A stretch of 54,354 nt of DNA from SIG205 sp045545595 (GCA_045545595.1 JAZQBG010000025.1:1-54354), one strand, 5' to 3'. Shown: positions 23,652 to 32,628, counted from the first letter of the stretch. Notes: generated by a model not told the origin, from the letters alone. Translations and numbers: made by a program.

Positions 23652-24631
23652 TATCCTACCTCCAAACTAATTGCATGACAAATTGCTGGTATACTCATTT
23701 TTTGATTTACTAATGTCGGAGAATGTAATGCCCCTGTTGAAAGTAACAACACTCTATTTAATTCTCCTTTTAACATTCTATTTATAATTACACTATAACT
23801 TACTAGTGGACAACATACAGGTCCACTACCACCTGCATATACTTCTTGTTTTTTTAAGTCGTATAACATAACTCCACAATCGTTATATTTACTAAGTTCA
23901 ATGTTAAACTCATCTTTCATATAATCCATTAATATTTGTTTACCGTAAATTCCTAAGTCACCAGTAACAATTAAATCATAGTAACTTACATCTCTTTTAG
24001 TATCTTTTAAATGTTGATTTATTGTATCTGCTGCAGCTGGAGCCATCACTGCTCCCATATTAAATACATCTGTAATTCCTAAATCCACTACTTTACCTAC
24101 TGTTCCAGATTCTATCTTAATAGCAGATGCTTCATTTGATATATATGCACTAGAGCCACCTGTTGCGGTAAATGTTGTTACTTTAGGTTTAGAACCACCG
24201 TATTCAACAGGATATCTAAACTGCCTTTCGGCTGTACAATTATGAGATGAAACTGAACATATAGCGTTATTTATCTTTTTAGAATCGATTAGAGATGATG
24301 CAATTATTAAACCTTCCATACTTGTCGCACAAGCATTGTATATTCCTAAGTATGGGACTCCAAGATTTAAAGCCGCTAAATTTGAAGAAACATCTTGATT
24401 TAATAAATCTCCTGATATAAATAAATCAGTTGTATTCTTTTTAGCTTTAGATAAGACTAAATCAATGCTTTCTTGTAACATTTTAGTTTCAGCTTTTTCA
24501 AATGTATTTTCACCAAAATACATATCATCATAACTCTTATCAAAATATTTACCTAATGGTCCTTCTTTTTCAAATGGTCCAGTAACAGTAGCTACTTCGT
24601 TAAGATATACGTTTTTAAATTTAATTGTCAT
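23651..24631 (-). CDS. spoVAD: Stage V sporulation protein AD
   Basis: SpoVAD, a thiolase-fold protein of 326 residues that binds dipicolinic acid in the SpoVA complex. Family features are PLGKYFD near residue 26, YLGIYNACATSMEGL with the thiolase-like cysteine position, VSSHNCTAERQFRYPVEYGG, and GSGPVCCPLV and LSTGALHSPTLVNQKMSIPAICHAISLE at the end. GGAGG precedes the ATG. It lies 3 bases after spoVAC and overlaps spoVAE by one base, so the three are co-translated. Confidence 0.96.
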   Translation of the reverse strand: MTIKFKNVYLNEVATVTGPFEKEGPLGKYFDKSYDDMYFGENTFEKAETKMLQESIDLVLSKAKKNTTDLFISGDLLNQDVSSNLAALNLGVPYLGIYNACATSMEGLIIASSLIDSKKINNAICSVSSHNCTAERQFRYPVEYGGSKPKVTTFTATGGSSAYISNEASAIKIESGTVGKVVDLGITDVFNMGAVMAPAAADTINQHLKDTKRDVSYYDLIVTGDLGIYGKQILMDYMKDEFNIELSKYNDCGVMLYDLKKQEVYAGGSGPVCCPLVSYSVIINRMLKGELNRVLLLSTGALHSPTLVNQKMSIPAICHAISLEVG

Positions 24632-24634
24632 ATT

Positions 24635-25075
24635 CTAGCCTCCAAAAAACAGAAATCTTATAAGTCCAAATATATATGCTGCTACAACACCATACAGAAT
24701 AACACTTCCTGTTAGTTTAAATATATTTGCGCCTATTCCTAAGATTAGTCCTTCTTTTCTATATTCCATCGCTGCTGATGTCATTGCATGTGCAAATCCT
24801 GTTATAGGCACAATAAGTCCACAATTTGCCCAAGATACCATCCTATCAAATACTCCAAAAGCAGTTAATAAACTTCCTATAATGATTAAAGTAATAATCA
24901 TAAATGGAGCCGCATCTTTAGTTGAAATATCAAACCATGTAGTATATAAATCTATAAGACCTTGTCCTATCATTCCCATTACTCCACCAACTAAAAATGC
25001 TTTTACTGCATTAATAGCTACATTTTCTTTAGGAATATTTTTATCTACTAATTTTTTATACTTTTCTCTTTGCAT
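24635..25075 (-). CDS. spoVAC: Stage V sporulation protein AC
   Basis: SpoVAC, a 146-residue polytopic membrane protein and mechanosensitive-type component of the SpoVA dipicolinic acid channel. It has a basic cytoplasmic N-terminus (MQREKYKKLVDKNIPKEN), then GGVMGMIGQGLIDLY, ASWANCG-like MVSWANCGLIVPITGFAHAMTSAAMEY and GLILGIGANIFKLTGSVILYG. ATG 25075 is chosen because GGAGGG precedes it. A terminator closes the sigF transcript just upstream, so the spoVA genes have their own start, perhaps the sigma-G-like promoter at 25092-25121. Confidence 0.95.
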   Translation of the reverse strand: MQREKYKKLVDKNIPKENVAINAVKAFLVGGVMGMIGQGLIDLYTTWFDISTKDAAPFMIITLIIIGSLLTAFGVFDRMVSWANCGLIVPITGFAHAMTSAAMEYRKEGLILGIGANIFKLTGSVILYGVVAAYIFGLIRFLFFGG

Positions 25076-25091
25076 AATAACCCTCCACAAC

Positions 25092-25121
25092 TATTATGTA
25101 TAAAAAAAAGAAAATTAATCA
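25092..25121 (-). promoter_or_regulatory. possible sigma-G-type promoter of spoVAC-AD-AE
   Basis: On the minus strand TGATTA (25116-25121), a 17-base spacer and CATAATA (25092-25098) resemble the Bacillus sigma-G consensus (TGAATA ... CATACTA). The 5' leader would be very short, starting close to the SD. Tentative, but the spoVA operon is sigma-G-controlled in B. subtilis. Confidence 0.35.
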
Positions 25122-25143
25122 TTTTTTGATTAACTTTCTTTTA
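25105..25143 (-). terminator. terminator of the spoIIAA-sigF transcript
   Basis: AGAAAATTAATCA / TGATTAACTTTCT with a short A/T loop and T-rich downstream sequence on the minus strand, immediately after the sigF stop. Confidence 0.75.
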
Positions 25144-25809
25144 TTAAGCAACCATATTGCTTCTAAGTTTTTCTAAAACTTTCTTTTCTTCTCTTGATAC
25201 TTTTACTTGACTTATACCTAAAATATGTGCTACTTCACTTTGAGTTCTATCATTATAGTATCTTTCTTGTAGTATTCTTTTATCTCTATAATCTAATTTA
25301 TTTAATTCTTCTTGCAAACTAATTCTATCTATAGTACTAATTTTTTCACTACTTGATATAACATCATAAAGTACAACTTCTTTTCCATTGTTCATAATAG
25401 GTTTATCGGCACTTTGTACTGGTTGTTCTATTCCTAAAGCAAATTCTATTTGACTTTCTGGAAGTTCTAAAAAGTTAGCTAATTCTTTTATACTTGGCTC
25501 TTTCATTAATCTTTGTTCTAAAATGTTTTTAGCTTTTTTAATACTATTACATAATGTATTGGTATCCTTGTTAATTTTAAATGTTCTGTTTTCTCTTAAA
25601 AATCTTTTTATTTCTCCTTGAATATACATATAAGCATATGTACTAAATTTAACACCTTTTTCTTTTTTAAAATTATGATATGCATTAATAAGTCCAACAC
25701 ACCCTACTTGATATAAATCTTCCCTATCAATATATTTACTGTAATCTTTCATAAATGAATATATTAATTTTTCATTTTCATAAATCAATTTAGTTAGTTC
25801 TTCGTTCAT
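25144..25809 (-). CDS. sigF: Sporulation sigma factor of the SigF/SigG group, probably SigF
   Basis: A 221-residue sigma-70-family factor without region 1. Region 2 is EDLYQVGCVGLINAYHNFKKEKGVKFSTYAYMYIQGEIKRFLRENR, region 3 has KNILEQRLMKEPSIKELANFLELPESQIEFAL, and region 4 ends in RDKRILQERYYNDRTQSEVAHILGISQVKVSREEKKVL. SigF directs early forespore transcription. Identity as sigF rather than sigG rests on context: it follows a spoIIAA-like gene and precedes spoVA, as in B. subtilis. An AAAGGAG SD stands before the ATG. The anti-sigma factor gene spoIIAB, which normally lies between, is absent here. Confidence 0.88.
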   Translation of the reverse strand: MNEELTKLIYENEKLIYSFMKDYSKYIDREDLYQVGCVGLINAYHNFKKEKGVKFSTYAYMYIQGEIKRFLRENRTFKINKDTNTLCNSIKKAKNILEQRLMKEPSIKELANFLELPESQIEFALGIEQPVQSADKPIMNNGKEVVLYDVISSSEKISTIDRISLQEELNKLDYRDKRILQERYYNDRTQSEVAHILGISQVKVSREEKKVLEKLRSNMVA

Positions 25810-25820
25810 GTTATTCTCCT

Positions 25821-26168
25821 TTACAGTTGTATTTGTTTTAATATATTTAATTCACTATTAACTTCTTTAAAATAGTCTAATAAATCACTATTTAATATTT
25901 TACTTCTAACAATATTACTTTTTATACCACATATATATGTATTTCCATAATTATTTTTAATAGATCTCTGAACTTTCTTTAGAGTCTTTATTCCTGCCAT
26001 ATCGATATAACACAGATTTTCAAAATTAAATACCATGAATTTTATTCCATTAAACATTATTATATCTAGAATTTCCTCTTTTATTTTGTAAACTGTTTCA
26101 TTATTTAGTATTCCATTAAGTCTTACAAAAAACACACCTTTTCTACATTCTATATCGATATCTAACAT
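25821..26168 (-). CDS. spoIIAA: SpoIIAA-like STAS protein (non-phosphorylatable variant)
   Basis: A 115-residue STAS-domain protein at the place of the anti-anti-sigma factor SpoIIAA. The fold signature is clear: VFFVRLNGILNNETVYKIKEEI, IKFMVFNFENLCYIDMAGIKTLKKV, and NTYICGIKSNIVRSKIL. In B. subtilis SpoIIAA is phosphorylated on Ser58 in MDSSG by SpoIIAB; here the segment reads IDMAG and position 58 is alanine. With no spoIIAB next to it, partner switching of the usual kind seems lost or changed. It lies 11 bases before sigF. ATG 26168 has better SD spacing than the ATG one codon earlier. Confidence 0.8.
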   Translation of the reverse strand: MLDIDIECRKGVFFVRLNGILNNETVYKIKEEILDIIMFNGIKFMVFNFENLCYIDMAGIKTLKKVQRSIKNNYGNTYICGIKSNIVRSKILNSDLLDYFKEVNSELNILKQIQL

Positions 26169-26239
26169 CATTAAGCCTCCTTGTATTCACACTTTAACAC
26201 ATTCTAATACTTAAAGTTATGATTTCGACAAAAGTAGAA

Positions 26240-27322
26240 TTATTTTTCATACGACATTTTTTTTAATATAAATAACATAACTATAGAACTTATAATTATT
26301 ATTATATAAATAATTATGAAAATATTATTTTGATATTTTTTATTTTCAACTATTTTGTTATTAATTATTTCTTTAGTTATATCAGTTCCTATAATTGTAA
26401 TTTTATTTTCATTTCCTTTATTTTCATTTTCAGTTTCTACATCTTTATTATCATCACATGGCATAAATTCTAAATTTTGAGCCATTACATTTGATTCTAC
26501 AACACTATTAACTTCCCTATATTCAATAATATTACAAATTTTATTTATTAAATAAGTTTTATATTTAATATCTAATAATCGATATTTTTGATACTCCCCA
26601 ATTTTCTTAAGATAAATATCTTCATTAATAACTTCATCACTTTCATATTCTATATTATAAGCATCATAAAAGTCCCACTTATCACTAACACTATATTCAA
26701 ATAATTTACTTTCATTATTAGTTTTAAAGTCTTCATGTATAAATTCTTTAACAACTACATCACTTTTATCTTTTGTATTAGCAAACCCAATATAAAATGT
26801 TTTAATATTTACCGTATTATCATTTAAATATAAATTTATTTTTAAATCTTTCATTTCATATTCTTCTAACAAATCTATTATTAAATGTCCATTTCTAAAG
26901 TCCATAATAAATTGTTTTTCATATTCATAATTATTATCATCTAAATAAATTAATGAATCGATATTACAATTTGTACATTTTTTTTCATAATTAATTTCTT
27001 CATCATTGTTAAATATTTTTAATTCAGATATTTTAAACCTATTAGTTCCTATGCCTGAATCATATATATGCATATACCTTACAGAAGGTACTTTTTCATA
27101 TTTATAAACAGTTTTTACTTCAATATTATCTAGTTGTTCTCCGTTATATTCTTGCCACTGTCCATAACTAATAATTGAATCATTAGTATCATATTTATAT
27201 AAACTATTATCATCAATATAGTTGTATCCTATATCAATTAATGATTCAGTACATATTTCTTCAGCATAAACTTTATTAGAACATAAAAATAAAACAATTA
27301 ATAAAACAATATATTTTTTCAT
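26240..27322 (-). CDS. Exported, C-terminally anchored protein, unknown
   Basis: A 360-residue protein with a signal peptide (MKKYIVLLIVLFLCSNKVYAEE, cleavage after YA), a 300-residue extracytoplasmic part with paired cysteines (KKCTNCNIDS; also MPCDD), and a C-terminal membrane helix (about 333-355, NIFIIIYIIIIISSIVMLFIL) with a short basic tail. The middle looks like beta-sandwich repeats, with aromatic/Asp-rich segments; I do not recognise a family. It sits between dacF and spoIIAA, so a forespore-membrane or spore-cortex role is possible. AGGTGAT before ATG 27322 sets the start. Confidence 0.6.
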   Translation of the reverse strand: MKKYIVLLIVLFLCSNKVYAEEICTESLIDIGYNYIDDNSLYKYDTNDSIISYGQWQEYNGEQLDNIEVKTVYKYEKVPSVRYMHIYDSGIGTNRFKISELKIFNNDEEINYEKKCTNCNIDSLIYLDDNNYEYEKQFIMDFRNGHLIIDLLEEYEMKDLKINLYLNDNTVNIKTFYIGFANTKDKSDVVVKEFIHEDFKTNNESKLFEYSVSDKWDFYDAYNIEYESDEVINEDIYLKKIGEYQKYRLLDIKYKTYLINKICNIIEYREVNSVVESNVMAQNLEFMPCDDNKDVETENENKGNENKITIIGTDITKEIINNKIVENKKYQNNIFIIIYIIIIISSIVMLFILKKMSYEK

Positions 27323-27420
27323 TATCATCACCTATAAATATAATCAACATTTTTTGTTAAGAAGACTTTTTTTTCATAAAAAAAAATAGAAATCATAGGT
27401 TTTATTAGGAGGATTATTGT

Positions 27421-28572
27421 ATGAAAAAGGTATTAATTTTTTTAGGTATATTACTATTATTACCTAAACCAGTATTTGGTGCGAGTGTGAAATTAGCTGA
27501 AAACGCTAAATCTGCGATAATGATAGAAACAACTACTGGTGAGATTTTATACGAAAAGAACATAGACGAAAAATATGCACCCGCTTCTATGACTAAAATG
27601 ATGAGTTTACTCTTAGTCATGGAATATATTGAAGATGGAGGTATGAAATTAACTGATAAGGTTACAGTTAGTGAAAATGCTTCTGGTATGGGTGGTAGTC
27701 AAATATTTTTAAAAACTGGAGAAGAAATGAGCGTTAATGACTTACTTAAAGGCGTTTCTATTGCTTCAGCAAATGATGCTGTAACTGCTTTAGCAGAACG
27801 CGTTGCAGGTACAACTGAAGCATTTGTAACTATGATGAATGAAAAAGCTAAAAAACTAGGACTTAATAATACTCACTTTAAAAATGTTCATGGATTAGAT
27901 GAGTCTGGTCATTATTCTTCTGCTTATGATATGGCAATGATTGCGAAAGAATTAGTTGAACATCAAAAGATATTGGATTATTCCTCTATTTATGAAGATT
28001 ATCTAAGGGAAGATTCAGAAGAAAAAGTATGGCTTGTTAATACTAATAAACTAGTAAGGTTTTATGAAGGAGCGGACGGCTTAAAAACTGGTTATACTAA
28101 AGAAGCAGGCTACTGTTTAACAGCTACTGCTAAAAGAAATGGTATGAGACTTATAACTGTTGTTATGGGTGAAACTGATAGTTCAAAAAGAAATTCAGAA
28201 ACAATGAAAATGCTAGACTATGGATTTGACCAATATGAACTTGAAACGTTACTAACTAAGAATAGTGTTATTGGTAAAACAAATATTTCCAAATCAACTA
28301 AAGAAAATGTTTCAATTGTTCCATTAGAAGATGTTACCTTACTTCATAAAAAAGGAAACAAAAAGAAAAATACATCTTATAAATTGGAATTAAATGATAT
28401 CAATGTTCCTGTAAAAAAAGGTGATAAAGTTGGTACATTACTACTTACAGAAGATAACAATGTAATAAGAAAAATACCAGTTAGTGTTAATGAAGATATT
28501 AAAAAAGCAAATATATTTGAATTATATATTCGCTATTTAAGTGATTTAATTAGTGGAGATATTAAATTGTAA
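27421..28572 (+). CDS. dacF: D-alanyl-D-alanine carboxypeptidase, DacF-like
   Basis: A 383-residue low-molecular-weight PBP (S11 peptidase family) with a signal peptide (about 1-20). It trims the terminal D-Ala from stem peptides. The active-site motifs are ASMTK (SxxK, Ser near residue 56), SAN (ASANDA) and KTG (LKTGYT). The C-terminal PBP5-type domain follows (VSIVPLEDVTLLHKKG...). Its place beside spoIIAA-sigF-spoVA matches dacF of B. subtilis, which acts on the spore cortex, although here it is divergent. AGGAGG lies before the ATG, and a bidirectional terminator follows. Confidence 0.93.
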   Translation: MKKVLIFLGILLLLPKPVFGASVKLAENAKSAIMIETTTGEILYEKNIDEKYAPASMTKMMSLLLVMEYIEDGGMKLTDKVTVSENASGMGGSQIFLKTGEEMSVNDLLKGVSIASANDAVTALAERVAGTTEAFVTMMNEKAKKLGLNNTHFKNVHGLDESGHYSSAYDMAMIAKELVEHQKILDYSSIYEDYLREDSEEKVWLVNTNKLVRFYEGADGLKTGYTKEAGYCLTATAKRNGMRLITVVMGETDSSKRNSETMKMLDYGFDQYELETLLTKNSVIGKTNISKSTKENVSIVPLEDVTLLHKKGNKKKNTSYKLELNDINVPVKKGDKVGTLLLTEDNNVIRKIPVSVNEDIKKANIFELYIRYLSDLISGDIKL

Positions 28573-28576
28573 AGCA

Positions 28577-28613
28577 AAAAAGATTAGTTGAACGACTCAA
28601 CTAACCTTTTTAA
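28577..28613. terminator. bidirectional terminator after dacF
   Basis: AAAGATTAGTTGA / TCAACTAACCTTTTT with a 5-base loop (one A-C or G-U position) between the convergent dacF and membrane-protein genes. Confidence 0.8.
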
Positions 28614-29146
28614 TTATCTTTTTTTAACGTTTTTCTTTTTGTTATTGGATCTACAAACAACATATCATCTGTTTGAAAGAATGTCGCACATATATAGAAT
28701 ACAATTATTAGCATTACTCCAATAGCAGAAATATATATTATTGGATCAGATAATAATGGTATATTAAGTACCCAAATTGATATAAGTAATCCCATTAACG
28801 CGCTTGATATTGTTGTAAGTACATTAATTACTATCATATCCCATTTAGAAAAACTAAAATATAGAATGAAGAACAAAGGATTTGACAATGCCATAACTAT
28901 TAATGATACTAATTTAGAAAACATAAAGTTAGAATTTAGCTCTACTAACAGACACTCTATTAACATCAAAAGTAATGTAGGTGCTATTAAAACCTTAATT
29001 CTTTCCCATAGACTATCATTTTTAGGCACAAATAACTTATATAAATTATTTGAATCTTGATAGTCAAATTTCAAATATATCATCGAAGAAATCACACTAA
29101 TTAACACGAAAGTTATAATCTCCCAGATAAATATACTATAATTCAT
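28610..29146 (-). CDS. Polytopic membrane protein resembling DUF6512
   Basis: A 178-residue integral membrane protein with about five hydrophobic segments (residues 6-25, 50-70, 80-98, 105-125, 132-155). The segment VPKNDSLWERIKVLIAPTLLLML (charged W-E-R-x-K before a helix) is like the DUF6512 family. Function unknown. The GGAG nine bases before ATG 29146 sets the start, against a TTG three codons upstream. It is convergent with dacF and divergent from gerQ. Confidence 0.6.
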   Translation of the reverse strand: MNYSIFIWEIITFVLISVISSMIYLKFDYQDSNNLYKLFVPKNDSLWERIKVLIAPTLLLMLIECLLVELNSNFMFSKLVSLIVMALSNPLFFILYFSFSKWDMIVINVLTTISSALMGLLISIWVLNIPLLSDPIIYISAIGVMLIIVFYICATFFQTDDMLFVDPITKRKTLKKDN

Positions 29147-29233
29147 TTCAATCAACTCCGTATTAACAATTATATCATGAATTTTTCATTTGTCAAAACA
29201 TATAATTAAATTGTTAGGAGATGAATGTAAAGT

Positions 29234-29611
29234 ATGAACAATAATTATACACAAAATCCAATGTTTCCAGAAGCCAGTTCTCAAATTGGTTCTTCACTAG
29301 AACCATTTAATACACCAAATCAACAAACCGCACCAAATATCAATTATAACGGTGGTGATGCATATAATGAGAATATATTAAGGGCTAACATTGGTAAAAT
29401 CGCCACTTTCTATATGACATTTACTGATTCTGTTGAATGGAGAGACAAAGCATTCACTGGTGTGATTGAAGAGGCTGGAAGAGATCATGTAATTATCAGT
29501 GATCCTAAAACTGGTAAATGGACCTTGTTAGTATTGCTTTATTTAGATTATATTGAGTTCAATGAACCAATAAATTACCCACCTATGCAAGCACAACCAA
29601 GAATTAGATAA
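29234..29611 (+). CDS. gerQ: Spore coat protein GerQ
   Basis: GerQ is a coat protein needed for normal germination (localisation of the lytic enzyme CwlJ) and cross-linked by transglutaminase Tgl in B. subtilis. The 125-residue protein has a Gln/Asn/Pro-rich N-terminus (YTQNPMFPEASSQIGSSLEP...) and the conserved C-terminal domain ENILRANIGKIATFYMTFTDSVEWRDKAFTGVIEEAGRDHVIISDPKTGKWTLLVLLYLDYIEF. It is monocistronic with a terminator directly after it. Confidence 0.93.
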   Translation: MNNNYTQNPMFPEASSQIGSSLEPFNTPNQQTAPNINYNGGDAYNENILRANIGKIATFYMTFTDSVEWRDKAFTGVIEEAGRDHVIISDPKTGKWTLLVLLYLDYIEFNEPINYPPMQAQPRIR

Positions 29612-29613
29612 GA

Positions 29614-29640
29614 AAAATGACTAGTAATTCTAGTCATTTT
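29614..29640. terminator. terminator between gerQ and cdaR
   Basis: AAAATGACTAG / CTAGTCATTTT with a 5-base loop, convergent genes on both sides. Confidence 0.8.
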
Positions 29641-31009
29641 ATTTTATTTTGTAAATATCTATTTTTACAGTAGTAGTTTTAGGCTCATATTTAACTTTAA
29701 CATCGTTACCTTCTACTTGAACTTTTACTTCATGGCTTCCCTCTGTATAGTCAGTTAAGTCTACATAAGCACTAATGCTTGAAGCATCGATATCTTTTAT
29801 TACAGATTCAACACCCTTAACTATTACAGTAATTGTGTTAGATTCTTCCTCAAGTGAAATATTTGGAGATAATCCTTGAGCATAATTTTTAGCGTCAATT
29901 TGAACTCCTGTAACTTCCTTAGATACTTCTTTATCTAGATTAACTTTAATGTTAATTGTATTAGAAGATATTGAAGTTATACCTGTTGGTTTTTGAATTG
30001 TTTCTGAATATTCTTTATTTGATTTTAATCCAGCAACATCTATTTCAATTGGAATATAATTTAATTTTTCTAATATCGTTTCATCACCATATACTGTAAC
30101 TTTATTAACATCAGAAGTAATAGAACTAATTGCTTTACCAAATACTACATCACCTTTTGGAATTATTTTTATTGGCACTTCTTTTTGTGGTGAAGTTATT
30201 GTTACTTTCGCATTTATCTTAGATGGTACAATTTCTACATCAATTATATTACCATGATCATCATATGCAAGTAATGGAATGTCATTAACATTTATTTCAC
30301 CTACACCAGGATTCGGAATATTATTTACATCTAATAGTGCTTTTACAGTAGCGACTTCTTTTAATACATGTTCCGCACCTTTTATGTACACTTCTTCAAT
30401 ACTTGGTTCTATATCTTTAATGAATAGTTTTTCATCTAATTTATCTTTATTAAGTAAGTCTATTGTTACATTCTTACTATTAGATTTCTTAGGATAAATA
30501 ATTATTGTAGCAACAGATGGGTCCAATTTATAGTCTATTGATGCAAGTGATTGTCTATATTTTAAGTTTACTTTGTGAGTACCAGGTTTTAAATCTGATA
30601 AGTCTATTGTTACATCGTGAGTAGATAATTGTCTTGCCAAATATAAATCTGAGTCTCTACCTATTAATGTAATATCTACTGTTTCTGGTAAACCCTCAAC
30701 AACATAGGATTCTTGATTGTAAATATAATTTACTGGTTGATTATAAATTACCTCAGCAGAAGTTTCAGTCAATGTAACATTTTTACTATCTACAAGAAAG
30801 AACGCTATTAAAGCTATAGCAAGCGATATAAATATCAAAGTATTTTTATTAGTCATCCATTTTTCAATGTATTTACCATTTTTATTTAATATATTTGTTA
30901 TACCTAAAAAGAATTTAGTTATAGGAACTACGATAAATTTATCTATAAAGTGCCAGATTGATAAAAAGAAATTTTTAATAGGCTTAATTATTTTTTTAAT
31001 CAATTTCAT
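29639..31009 (-). CDS. cdaR: YbbR-domain regulator of diadenylate cyclase (CdaR)
   Basis: CdaR is a membrane-anchored extracytoplasmic protein that binds CdaA and modulates c-di-AMP synthesis. The 456-residue protein has an amphipathic cytoplasmic N-terminus, a membrane helix (about residues 56-73, TLIFISLAIALIAFFLVDS) and about four YbbR-type repeats (signatures such as VEGLPETVDITLIGRDSDL, IEEVYIKGAEHVLKEVATVKALLDV, VNKVTVYGDETILEKLNYIPIEIDV, NTITVIVKGVESVIKDIDASSISAYVDL). Its start overlaps cdaA by 14 bases. The usual third gene glmM is not adjacent. Confidence 0.92.
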   Translation of the reverse strand: MKLIKKIIKPIKNFFLSIWHFIDKFIVVPITKFFLGITNILNKNGKYIEKWMTNKNTLIFISLAIALIAFFLVDSKNVTLTETSAEVIYNQPVNYIYNQESYVVEGLPETVDITLIGRDSDLYLARQLSTHDVTIDLSDLKPGTHKVNLKYRQSLASIDYKLDPSVATIIIYPKKSNSKNVTIDLLNKDKLDEKLFIKDIEPSIEEVYIKGAEHVLKEVATVKALLDVNNIPNPGVGEINVNDIPLLAYDDHGNIIDVEIVPSKINAKVTITSPQKEVPIKIIPKGDVVFGKAISSITSDVNKVTVYGDETILEKLNYIPIEIDVAGLKSNKEYSETIQKPTGITSISSNTINIKVNLDKEVSKEVTGVQIDAKNYAQGLSPNISLEEESNTITVIVKGVESVIKDIDASSISAYVDLTDYTEGSHEVKVQVEGNDVKVKYEPKTTTVKIDIYKIK

Positions 31010-31823
31010 CTATTGTTTCCTCTTCTTCCTCATCGTCATCATCAATCACACTTTCCTTTTTAGGCCTTAATTCTTCTAATATAAGCATTCTTGCATCATC
31101 ACTTGATAAATTATAATGTAGTTCGTTATTTATCGCTATTGATAATCTTCCTGTTTCTTCTGATACTATTATCGCTATAGCATCTGTTTCTGCACTTATT
31201 CCTAGTGCTGCCCTATGTCTAGTTCCTAATCTTTTACTAATTGACGTATCTGTACTTACTGGAAATACTGCTCCTGCACTTGTTATTCTATCACCTTGAA
31301 TAATTACCCCACCATCATGTAATGGGTTTTTAGGGAAGAATATAGAAATTAATAACTCACTAGAAATATCACCGTATACTTTCTTAGAACGATCGATATA
31401 CTCTTGTAATGAGATATCTCTTTCTAATACAATTAGTGCTCCTATTCTAGTTTTCTTCATATAATCACATGCTTGAACTATTTCATATACAAGCTTTTCC
31501 CTTTGGTCTACAGTAAGTATTTTATGTCTACCTAAAAGTTGAGTTTTACCTAAGTGTTCTAACACCATACGTATTTCTGGTTGAAATATTATGATAAGCG
31601 CTAAAGGCCCCCACATAATTACATATTCTAGAATAAGTCCTACTGTAACTAATCCTAAAAATTCACTTATTATTTTTATAATTACTATAAATGCTATTCC
31701 TTTAAATAACATTACCATTTTAACGTTTGTTCTAAGTCTTTTTAAAACATAATATGCCATAAGCCAAACAATTGATACATCAGCTAATTTTCTTAATAAT
31801 ATTAAAATAGAATTTAATGTCAT
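30996..31823 (-). CDS. cdaA: Diadenylate cyclase CdaA
   Basis: CdaA makes c-di-AMP from two ATP and controls potassium and osmolyte homeostasis. The 275-residue protein has three N-terminal membrane segments (about residues 5-85) and a DAC domain with the catalytic motifs PLHDGGVIIQGDRI (DGG) and GTRHRAALGISAETDAIAIIVSEETGRLSIA (RHR). The acidic tail (DDDDEEEEETIDEID) is unusual in length. It is co-transcribed with cdaR, as in Bacillus and Listeria. Confidence 0.96.
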   Translation of the reverse strand: MTLNSILILLRKLADVSIVWLMAYYVLKRLRTNVKMVMLFKGIAFIVIIKIISEFLGLVTVGLILEYVIMWGPLALIIIFQPEIRMVLEHLGKTQLLGRHKILTVDQREKLVYEIVQACDYMKKTRIGALIVLERDISLQEYIDRSKKVYGDISSELLISIFFPKNPLHDGGVIIQGDRITSAGAVFPVSTDTSISKRLGTRHRAALGISAETDAIAIIVSEETGRLSIAINNELHYNLSSDDARMLILEELRPKKESVIDDDDEEEEETIDEID

Positions 31824-31914
31824 TTATTGTCCTCCTTACCTTGTATTAAAATTATATCAAAATTTAGAAAAATATAAAACTTATTTTGAAAAATAATTTT
31901 TAGTTTACAGAATA

Positions 31915-31938
31915 AAAGACTCCTTAAATTGAGTCTTT
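31915..31938 (-). terminator. terminator of the P/E/V-rich membrane protein gene
   Basis: AAAGACTC / GAGTCTTT with an 8-base loop, overlapping the stop of the gene at 31924-32628, followed on the minus strand by TTTT. Confidence 0.65.
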
Positions 31939-32628
31939 GATTTCAGTTTCATTAATTATATCTTTATTTTCTTGAGCTAATTCAGGTTCCCATGAGTTTA
32001 CAACATTTTGTGGTGTCGAAATTTCTTCGATAATTTCTGGTTCTGAAATGATTTCAGTATCGTCTATTACTGGTGTTTCTATTTCAATTGGTATTGATTC
32101 TGAAATAATATTTTCTTGTACAGGCACATTAATATCTGTAACATTATCAGGGATATCTAATATAGTTTGTGGAGCTTCCTCTACTATTGGTTCGCTAATT
32201 AAATCATTTACTGGTTCAGTTACAGGAGCTATCTCCTCACTTATTGGATTTTCTACTACTGGTGTTTCAAATACAGGTTGTTCTACAACTTCACTAACTG
32301 GAGATTCTGCAACCGATTCATTAATTTCATTACTAACTGGTTCAAAAGTTGGGGTTTCAATAGCATCAGGAACAATATTAATTGGTTCATTTACTATAGG
32401 CTCTACAGCAATAGGCGCCGGTGCCACATTAACATTTTGAACAGCTTCTTGTGCTGGAGTATTAATGTTAATTTCATTATTTGTTACTCCTTGTGCATTT
32501 TGTTCTTTAACTTTTTTCAACTTTCTTTTTTGATCTGCAATATACCCGATTAAAACTATAATTAAAAATACACTGATAATTAATACCCATATATAATTAT
32601 CAACTAAAAAATCTACTATTGTATCCAT
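31924..32628 (-). CDS. Membrane-anchored Glu/Pro/Val-rich low-complexity protein
   Basis: A 234-residue protein with one N-terminal membrane helix (about residues 8-29, NYIWVLIISVFLIIVLIGYIA), a basic patch (DQKRKLKKVK), and a long disordered region built from repeats like PVxExPIxE (about residues 50-230). It has no recognisable enzyme domain. The protein at 20350-21675 has a comparable acidic low-complexity region. It could be a scaffold or division-type adaptor. Its SD is GGAGG. Confidence 0.55.
   Translation of the reverse strand: MDTIVDFLVDNYIWVLIISVFLIIVLIGYIADQKRKLKKVKEQNAQGVTNNEININTPAQEAVQNVNVAPAPIAVEPIVNEPINIVPDAIETPTFEPVSNEINESVAESPVSEVVEQPVFETPVVENPISEEIAPVTEPVNDLISEPIVEEAPQTILDIPDNVTDINVPVQENIISESIPIEIETPVIDDTEIISEPEIIEEISTPQNVVNSWEPELAQENKDIINETEIKDSI

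Noticed and set aside
32048..32440. Plus-strand frames opposite the Glu/Pro/Val-rich membrane protein
   Set aside because: Repetitive Ser/Thr/Gly composition is the mirror of the low-complexity repeats on the minus strand; no start signal.
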